Source: Canna indica
Taxonomy: Eukaryota > Streptophyta > Magnoliopsida > Zingiberales > Cannaceae
Assembly: GCA_034359265.1 (NCBI GenBank)
Contig: CP136890.1
Location: forward strand, 82,733,501-82,797,500
DNA: 64,000 nucleotides
Direction: 5' to 3'
The position numbers were made by a program, and so were the translations under genes. Positions within the stretch are counted from its first letter, which is position 1, and every line of letters begins with the position of its first letter. The notes beneath the pieces were generated by a model, which was not told the DNA's origin, did not search any database, and saw only the letters and a program-made list of their open reading frames with translations. Below, one piece after another: positions 11,858 through 22,409 of this stretch.

Positions 11858-12800
11858 ATTTTAAAATCTCATTTTCTAAGTTTAGATAAATCAAATCCGA
11901 GAAAATTACTTAAGGAAATATTTGGTCAACGTGACACTTTTGTCCAAAATTTAGTTTTATACCGTTTTAACTTATGATATAATATGTATTATTCTACCAT
12001 CTTATATGGTAATGCACCAAATATCATATTTATCTATGTTATATGAGATCCTATATTATCGTATCTTGTCCTATCATGCTTTCTATTTTATATGGTGCAC
12101 TAATCGAAGCCTTAGATTTAATTTTCTCACCTTCTCAATAATTAAAATATTCAAATATATTACCTAAATCAAAATTTTAATTTATATAGTTTAATATTTT
12201 TGTATATATGTGATTTATTTTGGTTCTTAGCCTCTCTAAACGTTGATAAAAAAACTATAAATTTTAATGAATTTTGATAAATGTAATATTAATATTATAT
12301 TTTCCTACTTTTTTAATATATGAAGTCATTTTATAGAAATTGTTAAGTGTGAATAGCACAGTTGATGACAATATCTTAAATATTTTCAAAAGATCTGATA
12401 TTCAAACCCCAATATATATTATCTTTGCTAAAAAAAAATCATACATTAACAATTTAAATATTCAATCGTTCAAAGAATGTGAGCATGTGTGATTTTTTTT
12501 TTAAAGGACATCTTGTATGTTATCTAGAGAGGTTTAAGGTAGTATGATCACTGACTTAATATTTTTATATTTTTTTAAAAAATTATTTTGCATTCTACCC
12601 ATAAAAGAATTTAAATTTAAAAATTATCTTTATTGATCTAAATTTCTTTTAATTTGTTGGAATCATCTAAAATATACATGAAAAATATCAAAACTCAAAT
12701 GTGTAAAAAGATAAAATCAATTTTTATTTATAAATTTTAAAGTAGCGTTTGAGTATCAAATATTTTGAATATTAGGATTGAATTATAACTCAATTTAATT
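11858..12800. other. AT-rich intergenic DNA upstream of the uS15 gene
   Basis: No open frame with family motifs and no clear terminal repeats. It contains long A/T runs and serves as the distal upstream region of the ribosomal protein gene. Confidence 0.6.
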
Positions 12801-12958
12801 TGCTTTATATATTTGGTGTTTTTTCTTCAGCCAGCCCAAAATTAGCCCAAATAGGGTCTAATTTTGACGCAATTGGCCCGGTCTAAACAAACCACCGTTT
12901 TAATGTCATCCCTTTGAACTCTGTTCTCAACTCTCATGAAGTAAAACCCTAAACCGGC
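12801..12958 (+). promoter_or_regulatory. uS15 gene promoter: TATA-like, two AGCCCA (site II) boxes, telo-box
   Basis: TTTATATATT at 12804-12813 is TATA-like. AGCCCA occurs at 12833-12838 and 12844-12849 (reverse complement TGGGCT, site II class). AAACCCTAAA at 12944-12953 is a telo-box five bases before the ATG. Site II plus telo-box is the known pairing in plant translation-machinery genes, with TCP-type factors binding site II. The start of transcription cannot be fixed from sequence. Confidence 0.65.
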
Positions 12959-15900
12959 ATGGCGCTCCATCTCAAGCTCAGGCCCAAGACCCTAATACCA
13001 CTCCGCTCCGTCCGCCCCTTCTTCTCCTCCTCCTCCGCCACGCCCCCGCCGCAGCCCGATCCCCAAGCCGAGAGCGACACCTCCGCCTCCGACGCCGGTG
13101 GGTCCCCTTCTCCCCCTTCCTACTCGTCCTACTTCAGTGATGTCAAAAAGCGGCTCAAGGCGCCGCCCTCCCCTCCGCGGCGGATCCCTTCTGACCCCCC
13201 TCCGCCGCCGCCACTTTCCTCTCCCAAAACTTCCCCCACCTCCCTCGAGGACATCCGTAAGCACCTGGCCGGGTTCCGCCTGGGATCTCGCGGACCCGCC
13301 GCTCCTCCCGGTGCTGGTGACGGTCCCGCGTCCTCGCCACCCATCTCTTTCCAGGAGCTTTATAAGAGCAACGTCCTTGGCAAGGCCGGAGGCGAGGGGG
13401 TCACTGAGAAAGGCGAGGCCCGCTCTTTTGATAGTATCCGCCAGAGCCTCCTCCACTTCAGGGCCTCGTCGAGGGAGAAGACCGGCGGCCGTTGGGGGGA
13501 TGGCCTACCGGGGGGCTCGTTAAGTCTCAAGCCCTTCCGGGACAGCATTAGGAACCAACTGGGGGAGATGGACAAGAGTTCATCCATCTTCGGAGGGGAT
13601 TTGCCGAAATCTATATTTGGAAAGGAGCTGAGGGAGAAGGAAGCTGGCGAGGGAGGATCCAAAAAGGTTCTGAAGACAGAGTTCGTGAAGACGTATGACT
13701 ATGGTGAACTGGGGGAGAAGCTCCGCGGGCTGAGGCCGGAGGATGCTGCCAAGGGCGACAAAGACTGGTTCTCTCTGACAGAGTTGAATGAGAGGCTCGC
13801 AAAGCTGAGAGAAGTGGAGGATAAGGAAATAAAGTCAAGGATGGGTGGGGTATTAGTCAGTGATCTCCGAGAAAGTCTAATGAGGCTCAAGGAAACGGAC
13901 GCCAATAAGAAAACCGACAGTATGACCTTCTTCAACTGGTTCCCCCCCTTTACTTATATGCATCAATTAATCATTGTTGTATCTGAGCAGTGAAAAGGTT
14001 GTCAATTATCGGAAGCCTTACTGGGCCAGCGACACCAACTTACATGCTTAAGCCCCCTCAAGAACAATTGTTGGAGAGGGTGAGTAACGATCTTAAGCTT
14101 GTTCTCCTTGTTCATTGCAATGTGATCTTATAGTCCCTTTGGTGTTAGTTTACAATTTTGTTTGCTGCAGTATTTCCATCCAGATCACATGTCTTCCGCA
14201 GAGAAGATGAAGTTGGAGCTCAAGCGAGTAAGAGACGAATTTAAAATGTCTGAATCAGATTGTGGCTCTGCACGAGTTCAAGGTAAAGAGCACTAAACTA
14301 GCTAGTCATAATGCTCAAAGTCTATATAATTCATCATTTATCTGAAGAAATATTAGCTGTGTTCACATGGATTAGGATGCCAGGATGTTTTATGTGGATC
14401 TTGAAGGAAAGTTACTGATTGGGTATCCTTTACTGTCTTGAACTTCTAAAGTGTTGATGTTGATCAAAAGAAACCATTTTTTCACAAAATGAAATAGCTA
14501 AAAGATAAAATTTCTTGCAGCCTAAGGATTTTAGGATTTTTTTTCCTATTTGTAAGATATTAAAAGCTTTTATCTTGGTCGTTCATGAATGATATTTGAG
14601 ACATTTCCATTTAAATTTCTTAAAGAATTTGCTAGATTCATCATTCATTTACTAGAACATTACTAGTAAATGTCATGTGTGGTGTGTTTTGACTTTTGAA
14701 TATTGATCTTATTGAGTTTAGATGGTCCTTTGTTGATTTCCTATTAGAAAAGTAGTCTAGTGATGAGGAACAGTTAGAGTTGAATTGTCATTTTGTGGGA
14801 TATTTTTATTTATCTAAGTAGGAAAAGCTGAACTCCTTGCTGGCACTCGCCATCAGAAGTTGGATATCGTACAAAATAGATATCCACTGAGGAGCTTAGT
14901 AAGGTGCATTGCATACTTTTATGTGCATGTCTCTAAACTGATATGACCCTTGTGGGGTTCTCCAAAAGCAAAAATGTCAGATGAGTTGGAGAACATCATG
15001 CGATGCCATTGGATGATGAGTAGTACAGTTTTTACCACCCCGCTTTTCATTATGTCCAACACTCTTTATGTTTTGTCATATCGCTTAGGTGTAATGACTT
15101 TCAGTAAAAAACAAAAGCTAAAATTGAAGAGACTATGATGAAACCAAAGCTTTATCATGCTGGTAACACATGATATTTAGTCCTTTTTTGGTTCATAATT
15201 AGGTTAAACTTGGATTGCTTTTCTTTTTGACTTCATATGAATTACATAGCTAGTTTGAGAGTTATTATGGATTATGCACTCACTTTAGGTGTGAAATTCA
15301 CGGGAGTTTAGCTTGTGGTGGTTCTTTGACAGAAATATAAAATGACCTTCACTTTATGTTAAAAATATTTTGTATGCTTATGATCATATACTTGACTTAG
15401 TCCGACACTTGTTGGCCTAAGATAGATCAGTCATCTGCATTATTCTGAAATTCTGAACATAATGTCAGTCTGTGAGCATATGTGAGCATAGCTGGTCCCA
15501 AGCCCGGATAAAGTAGGAGGGTAGGTCGACAACAAGCGTAAAACTAATCAAACTCTATGATATGGATTAGCGTAAAACTAGTCCAACTCTAGGATATGGA
15601 TCGTTTGTTGTAATGTCAGTCCCTTAATATAAAAAAATGGTAAAATACACCGATCTCCCCCGAGGTTTAGTGAAATTACACTGACCTCTCCTCTATTTGT
15701 AATTTTATCTTATAACCTTCCTGAATTTTGCAAAAGATTACACAAACCTCCCCTATTACGAAATAAGATTACACAAACCTCCCCTAAAAAAATTAATCAA
15801 AGATTACTCAGGGGAGGTGATTGTAACCTGAACAAATAGAGGGGGGGTCAGTGTAATTTCACTAAACCTCCGGGGAGGTCACTGTAATTTACCCTAAAAA

Positions 15901-18154
15901 AAATTATTTTGTAGTTTATGTATTTTATGATTTTGTCAAAGGGGTATGGTAACTCTTTATGACTTGCTATCTACCTCTGAATCCTTCCTCCTGCAAGTTA
16001 CTCATTCAGAGGTGATTTGCAAAGGCATGGGCCTTTAGTTTGCATGTACACACTGGATACAAGTAGTGTGCAGACAAATGCCCTTGACTGGTCTGCTTGC
16101 TGCAAGTCAGTTTTCATCAAACTTAGACCAGCAATCTAGAAGTAATTTTGCTTCACTGTAAATGTGATCCAATATTTTGTGCTTTTTTCTGCTTACAGGA
16201 TCCGTGGTATTTCCCATTCATATGAAATCAATAAAAATTACCAATGAACGACTACTGTTAGTAAGGCTTGTTGCAAACTTCAAGGCTACATAGGTCAAAT
16301 TTGTGGGTTTTCATTTTAAGAGGAACATCATCAGATGACATATGAGGAGCTGGATTTCTTTTTTTATTTGCATTACCCAATAACCAATGTTTATTCCAAT
16401 ACAATCAAAAACATGATTTTAGGGCCTTGAATTATTGGATAGATTGTTCACTAGTTGAACATTTGCAGTTCTTAAAGTTACCATGATAATAGACTTGGTT
16501 TCGCTAACCAAGCATGGCGCTTTTCAAAGAGAACAGATGCCGGTTTTGTTGTTAGAATAGATGAGGAATGGAGTAGCTATTTCTATCTATTCCTATTACC
16601 TTGTTTGGTTAGGTTTTAAAGACAGAATAATTGTACCTTGCCTATTCTTGGTAATCTTTTTCAAATTCTCCCATTGCAATAAGTTTTAATTACGTAATAA
16701 ATTATATCATTTTTGTAATTCAGAGTTTAATAGGATGCTTAATACTTGCAACATAACATATAGTATATATATGCTCATGTAATATTTTTAATAAATGTGA
16801 AATATATAAATAATTTCAAATATTTTAAAGAATATTATGTTATAATAATATCATAACCATTTAAAACTATTTAACTAAAATTATTAATTAATTAAAAATA
16901 TATTTGGTATATTATTTAAAATTCGACTATAAAAATTCATACTTTTATTACGTCATTATGAATTAGGATAAATTATAATATCATTAGAAAAACACCTGAA
17001 TATTATAATAATATTATAAAAAATATAATGTGTTAATAAATTGTAAATTAATATAAATATTTAATATTATTAATAGGGATGTTTTTGTCATTTTGTCTTT
17101 ATCCCTTGTCTATTCTTGATGCCAACTAAATAAGGATATAGTTACTTCATTCCTCTTCTTTTCGTATTCATTGTCTATGACATTCCTCGTCTATTCTATC
17201 AATCAAAATGCCCTTAATGTGTTAAAAATAATTTATAAATTTCAATAAAATAATATGTAAAAAAATTAGTTTGTAGAGCTTACAAGTTGTCATGGATTAG
17301 AGATTCAGAATTGTATGATGAGGTTAATCTGTACAATAACAAATCAGATCTAAATAGCAAAACACTCTTTGTCACACAGGTGCTCCTTATTTTCATTTAA
17401 GGGAATGTTTGGTTGCCTGCAAGTCAAGATGCTTCTAAATAATATTGTCATCATAGTAGATGCTATACATTATAGATGCAATTTTATTGTTTTTGTTGCT
17501 CACAATTATCTACAAGTATACTTGCAAATTGCAATTACAAGCATTTGGTTGGCCGCAAAAATATAATTGACAGAAGAATGAACTTTGTTCACAACATGCA
17601 ATTCTTACATGTGGGCTTTTAGTTATAGTCCATTTTGTAGTATTTGGGTCTTATATTAATTAATGCTAACCAAACATCGGATTTTTAATCTATTTGCTAA
17701 TGACTTACAACAAGTCCAATTGCATACAACCAAATGCCACTTTGTTATACTAATTAGCTATTTATTTTAGTTGAAAATCCACTTATAATTTTTTATGTTG
17801 CTTATGTGCCATGCACCATGATATAGTGCTAAAATGTCTTTGTTTTGCAGTGGCACAACTTACCACTAAAATTAAGCACCTGAACACCGTTTTGCATAAG
17901 AAGGTAACTAGGAGCATTCTCGGATTATCTTCTACTCCTCTTTTTTCATATTAACCTTTTTTGCTATTTTTGTTGATGGATTGGCTTGTTGGCAGGACAA
18001 GCACTCGAGGAAGGGCCTTCTAGATATGGTGCAGAGAAGAAAGAAACTTCTCAAGTATCTGAGGAGGACAGACTGGGATTCTTATTGTCTTGTGCTGTCA
18101 AAGCTTGGTCTCAGAGATGTTCCCGAGTACAAGAAACCTAAATACAAGGCCTAA
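12959..18154 (+). CDS. Organellar small ribosomal subunit protein uS15 (probably mitochondrial), five exons
   Basis: Exons join as 12959-13919, 13991-14079, 14171-14282, 17851-17903 and 17996-18154; all introns are GT-AG and the frame is kept, giving 457 residues. The N-terminus (basic, Ser-rich, no acidic residues in the first 30) looks like a mitochondrial presequence, although chloroplast import is not excluded. Residues about 365-457 are an S15 domain: HLNTVLHKKDKHSRKGLLDM, then QRRKKLLKYLRRTDWDSY and LSKLGLRDVPEYK, the 16S rRNA helix-binding surface of uS15. The roughly 340-residue extension is low-complexity and carries repeated short helices (SLEDIRKHLAGFR, SFDSIRQSLLHFR, VSDLRESLMRLK). 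Exon 1 is far more GC-rich than later exons. The first intron is only 71 bp, and reading through it gives a false stop at 13991-13993. Plant homologues are described as S15/NS1 RNA-binding proteins. Confidence 0.9.
15471..15611. mobile_element. 141-bp insert with 10-bp target duplication, class unknown
   Basis: AATGTCAGTC is found at 15461-15470 and again at 15612-15621. Between them is GCTGGTCCCAAGCCCGGATA followed by a tandem pair of about 33 bp (GCGTAAAACTA...ATATGGAT). No terminal inverted repeat or poly(A) is visible. A SINE-like origin is possible but unproven. Confidence 0.55.
15639..15893. mobile_element. Fold-back MITE in intron 3
   Basis: About 60 bp at the left (GGTAAAATACACC...GGTTTAGTGAAATTACACTGACC) is repeated inverted at the right (GGTCAGTGTAATTTCACTAAACC...GTAATTTACC). 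The flanks are A-rich (TAAAAAAA on both sides), which could be a 9-bp Mutator-like duplication but is low complexity. The RNA would form a strong hairpin. Confidence 0.8.
16553..17198. mobile_element. Terminal-inverted-repeat element in intron 3
   Basis: TAGAATAGATGAGGAATG at 16553-16570 is complementary at 17 of 18 bases to CATTCCTCGTCTATTCTA at 17181-17198. The interior is extremely AT-rich and non-coding. No target duplication was recognised, so the superfamily is open. Confidence 0.65.
17393..17745. repeat. Inverted-repeat element with TTTGGTTGC termini
   Basis: GGGAATGTTTGGTTGCCTGC near 17399 mirrors GCATACAACCAAATGCC near 17740. A related left end (GGGCGTTTGGTTGCCCGC) is at 32700, so it is a dispersed family. 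Confidence 0.55.
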
Positions 18155-19249
18155 GACTTTTACGAGAGTAGATTTCATTTGGAAAGCAAGTGGCTGGTTG
18201 CTGAAACACTTTGGTTTTGGACAGACGCCAAACAAATTGCTTTATAAGTTTTGCACTTTATTCTGCAACGACATTAATTGATCAAGATTTAGTTTTGCAA
18301 TAATGATGAGAGATGTATCTCTTGCTCAAAATTGGTCGATAAAACATTTGTTGGAAGCGTCAAGTGTTAGCTGGTGCTGCTGAGAGATCAAACGCTAGTG
18401 ATCACTTCCTCGGGTAATGTTATGCTTTTGGCTGCTGTTGTATCTTATATCACTTGTTGCAAAAGAATCGTTGTTAGCCTTTCTCCTCAGTAGAAGGTTA
18501 TAAAGTTAGCCAAACTCACCTTTGTAAAAGTTCGTCAGCACTCAATGGTAATTTAATTTTTAAGTCAAAGCAGACAAATAGCCACACTTCAGTACATGTT
18601 CTGAATGTGGATATGGGGTGCAGAGATCATTAAATGATAAATTTCAGCGGGTTTTGTTTGAGTTTTATTCGAGTTTGAGCTACTAGTTCGTGTCAGGGAA
18701 TGTTTGATTAATAACAATGAAATTACGAGCAACAAGAATAAAAATGGATAATAAATTATAGTTTACTGTTTAATTTGATCATGAATAAACTATGAATAAT
18801 TATATTTTATTTGATTTTTGGACTGAAAATTAGGAATAACAAAAAAAATGATCAAAATATCATTGATAACAATAATGTACATTTATACATAAAATAATAT
18901 AATAATTTTAAAATATTACAAAACAATTTCTTCTTCTTCTTGATTAATTTTTTTACTAAATATATTTTAGAATTTTTATTATAATTATGGTTTTATCTAA
19001 CTTTAAAATTTTTAAAGGATGACCAATTATTTTTTAGTAAATTTGTCGAGTAGAATAACTAGATATATTGATATAATTTTTTTAGCAACTAAATACATGC
19101 ATAATTACTTAATTATTTTTAGACGAATACACCGCCTCCATCGCGGCAGTGTATCAATTTGTCAACTTTTGAAATTTTATGTATCAATTTGCTCTCACTA
19201 ATAATTTTTTTTGGATCCGCTAGTGAACCATCATTATGACTGAACCTAA
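18155..19249. other. 3' flank of the uS15 gene
   Basis: The first 500 bases probably hold the 3' UTR (AATAAT-type signals near 18300). The rest is AT-rich with no gene recognised; the short frame at 18090-18281 is a shadow of the last exon and its flank. Confidence 0.5.
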
Positions 19250-20079
19250 GGATTTGTTTGGTTAACGAAATCAAGTTTGTTTTCATGATTTCGGTTTCAT
19301 TGAAACCAAAACTACTTACGAAAACGTGTTTGGTTCGGCGTTTTCATGAAACTGAATCGAAACTAGAATGAAAACGAAATTAATTTTCTTAATAAAAATA
19401 AAAACACCATAATGTTATTTTCTGTGATTTCGAAACTGTCGATTTCGTTATCAAAATACAGTGACAATTTTGTATTATAAATATTTTTTATAAAATTAAT
19501 TAATTTAAAAATAAATCAAACTATGTCTAATTTTTAAAAATAAAAATAAAAATCATCATTTTCAACTCAAAGTCTATTATCTTAAATTTATAAATTAATT
19601 AAACCAATTTATATTTAATTGACTCAAATCCAAATTTTAAATAACTCAATTTTCTTAAAGTTGATCTATTTATAATTTAATCAAAACTAATTTCAGACCA
19701 TTGGACTTATTTTTTTTGAAATTTTATAATAACTATTAATTAACTATTATATCTAATTCAACAAAAAAATCTTAAATTACCAATAACTTAATTAATTAAA
19801 TCATATAAATATTTTTATAGCAATATTAGCTAATATTAAATTTTGTAAACTAACTAAACATTTAACTACTAGTAAAAATGTTCAAGAAAAATTAATATTA
19901 TTTTTTATAACCAAATAAATATTCACGGGTTTTAACTAACTAAAACTGATGTTGTTTTCATTAACCAAACGCGTTTTCAGAAAATTGAAAACTGAGAACT
20001 AAAACTAAGTTTTCGAAATCAAGTTTTCAGTTTCATTGAAATCAAATCAGAAAATAGTTTTCGTTAACCAAACAACAGC
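19250..20079. mobile_element. Harbinger-like TIR element (830 bp)
   Basis: Left end GGATTTGTTTGGTTAACGAA and right end TTCGTTAACCAAACAACAGC are near-perfect inverted repeats, flanked by TAA at 19247-19249 and 20080-20082. The 3-bp TAA target fits PIF/Harbinger. It is non-coding and AT-rich. Confidence 0.7.
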
Positions 20080-20082
20080 TAA

Positions 20083-20521
20083 GGGTCTGTTTGGATACAG
20101 ATCATTAAGGGGAAGAGAAGGGAAGAGAGAAGAGGGGAGGGAAAAAAATAATCTTGTTTGAATATAATTTAATAAGGGGAAGGGGAAGGGAAGAGAAAAA
20201 TTAATCTTGTTTGGATGTAATGAAATCTTGTAAATTTATTAATCTCGTTTGTATTCAATATGAATGGGAAGAGATCACTAGGATTTAATGAAATCTTGTA
20301 AATTTATTAAAATAATAAGGGTAATTTCATAATTTTTGGATGATTTTTTTTATATAGTTTTATTCACCTCCACTCTACCCCAAATTAGGGTTGAAAGAAA
20401 ATTAGAATTTGAAGAGAAACCAAGGTAAATAATTACCCCCATTATCTTTCCCCTCCATTAAAATTACAAAATCAAACAAAGGAAATTTTTTCCCTTCTTT
20501 AACCCTAATCCAAACAGGCCC
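20083..20521. mobile_element. Tourist/Harbinger-like MITE (439 bp)
   Basis: Left end GGGTCTGTTTGGAT, right end ATCCAAACAGGCCC, flanked by TAA at 20080-20082 and 20522-20524. These termini are widespread among Tourist-type MITEs. It abuts the preceding element, sharing the TAA. Confidence 0.8.
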
Positions 20522-20902
20522 TAAATAGAAGTGTTTGGTTCACTATTTCTCAACACATGTTCACTCTTGCTTTGGATTCAGTCTTAGACATACTAAGTTC
20601 AATTTTAGCAAAGCTAGATTCATTCCTACTAGGGGCTCTGTTATGACCTAAAAAATTAGAGACCTTGTTGTAAATATTTTTTTTGGAGGGGCCTTTTTGC
20701 AAAACTGCATAATCTTATTTAATTAGCACAAATCCTCCTCTAATCTCTTGGGCTTGGTGTCGGCAATGGTTGAGGAGGCAGGTGATCAGAGTGGCGTGCG
20801 GGCAGTGAGAAGACTCCGGTGATGAAGACCGGAGTTCGGAGGAGTTTTTAGGTAGGAGTTCTTATCTTCTATATTGATCTGTCAATTTTTTCCTATGGCT
20901 TC

Positions 20903-22393
20903 TGTTGGCGAAATGGCGACACTAGAGGGGGGAGGGTGAATAGTGTGTTTACTAAATCGTTTAGCCTAATTTCCAATTTAATCGTCTTCTTAGTTCGTTA
21001 GGCAAATTACGATTTATCGATTCAATGCGGAAGCAATACAAATGATTTAAGCAATTAAAGCAAAGATAAAGAGCAATGCAAACACAGATATTTATAGTGG
21101 TTCGGCCCCAATGCCTACTCCACTACCTAAGCACCCCGCTTAAGATTTCCAAACTAGTTTTACTAGATTAATTTAAGTTTCCCTTATACACGAGGACTTT
21201 TCTCCGAAGAGACGCACTCTCGACCTAAGGCACTTCCACACCCGGAAGTCACCGCCTTCTTATCGAGAGTCCTCTTCCACCTCAACCCTAAGGGACAACT
21301 AAACTAATCCTAGTAAACACTAAGTTTACACAAGTGGCTTTATTCTTATACCAAGATACCACTTCATACAACAAGACCTAACACCCAGGTCTTCACAAAC
21401 ACAAATTCAAAACAAGTTTAATAACAATTAAAAATACAACGGAAAGAGCTAAAGGTGAAACCAAGTGTTCGTGCTCTTTTCCAAGCCTTGAATCCTCCAA
21501 CTCGTCAAGTCGTGAAGCTTGAACAATTTTCGAGTTGAGGCAGCAGCAGGCGGCGCTTGAAGAAGAACTCGACAGAGGAATAGGGCACGCTGCAATCGCT
21601 CTCTGGAAGGCTCAAATCTTCCTTTTAGATGCTCAATAATCACTGTAGGAATCAAGGAAGAAGATTAAAAGAATCATATCAGGGTAAATTTATACCCTGC
21701 TGAAGAAACGACAGCTCAACAAATAGTTTTCTATCCGTTGCAGACTGCCAGTCGAAGCGTCGGTCGAAGCATCGGTCAATCGGTCGTTCGATCACTGCAA
21801 TTATCCCTGTGGTCGGTCGACCGACGCGATTGCGTCTTCGGCTTATACTCGGGTCGGTTGATCGCCAGCCTCGGCCAATTTCTTTCTCCATTAGGTCGAC
21901 CTGTCGATCGACCGACACAATCTTTCATTATGGGTATCAGCAGGTCGGTCGACCGACGGGTTGACCGCCCAAGCTACTGCCCATTTTGGGCTTCCATCGG
22001 TCGACCGAAGTAGCTCTGCTACTTTCTTTACCTTCGGTCGGTTGACCGAACCTAGGTTGAATGTTATTTCTTCAGCCTATTTCTTTCGCGTTTCGTTTCG
22101 GGTTTCGGCTTTCAACAAGCATCATCTTGGAGAGCTTTTGCCTTGATCTTTGGAATCGTCCAAGCGACTTTGGTGCACTCGTCGATCTTCGGGAAGTTTC
22201 GCGACGGATCCGAGCGCGACGATCAATGTCCTTCCGATTTTGCGATTTCTCTGATTTATCCGATCGAGGATATCGAACGCTAGTCGATATGGAACCTGAA
22301 ACATATTCTCAATGAAATCATTAGTTCCATGTTTGTTATCATCAAAACCATCAAGATCGAGATTAAGGCTAAGGTTGAAACCTAAAGCCAACA
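20903..22393 (-). repeat. 3' LTR of the Gag-only element
   Basis: TGTTGGCG...AGCCAACA, matching 27173-28711 along its whole length apart from indels around 21760-22000. That zone is rich in the palindromic word TCGGTCGACCGA. Confidence 0.88.
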
Positions 22394-22409
22394 ATCTCTC
22401 CCTTTTTGA
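22394..22409 (-). other. Polypurine tract of the Gag-only element
   Basis: On the minus strand AAAAAGGGAGAGAT directly precedes TGTTGG of the 3' LTR, as required for plus-strand priming. Confidence 0.75.

Larger units (their letters stand above)
14283..17850 (+). other. Intron 3 of the uS15 gene (3.57 kb, element-rich)
   Basis: Donor GTAAAG at 14283 and acceptor TTTTGCAG ending 17850. It is longer than the other three introns together by more than tenfold and holds the inserts listed at 15471, 15639, 16553 and 17393. Confidence 0.85.

Noticed and set aside
12992..13935. Frames of up to 154 codons on both strands over uS15 exon 1
   Set aside because: GC-rich shadows of the coding frame, Arg/Gly/Pro-rich without conserved motifs.
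13920..13993. Reading uS15 exon 1 on to the stop at 13991-13993 as a 344-residue protein
   Set aside because: A 71-bp GT-AG intron restores a frame that continues into a complete S15 domain.
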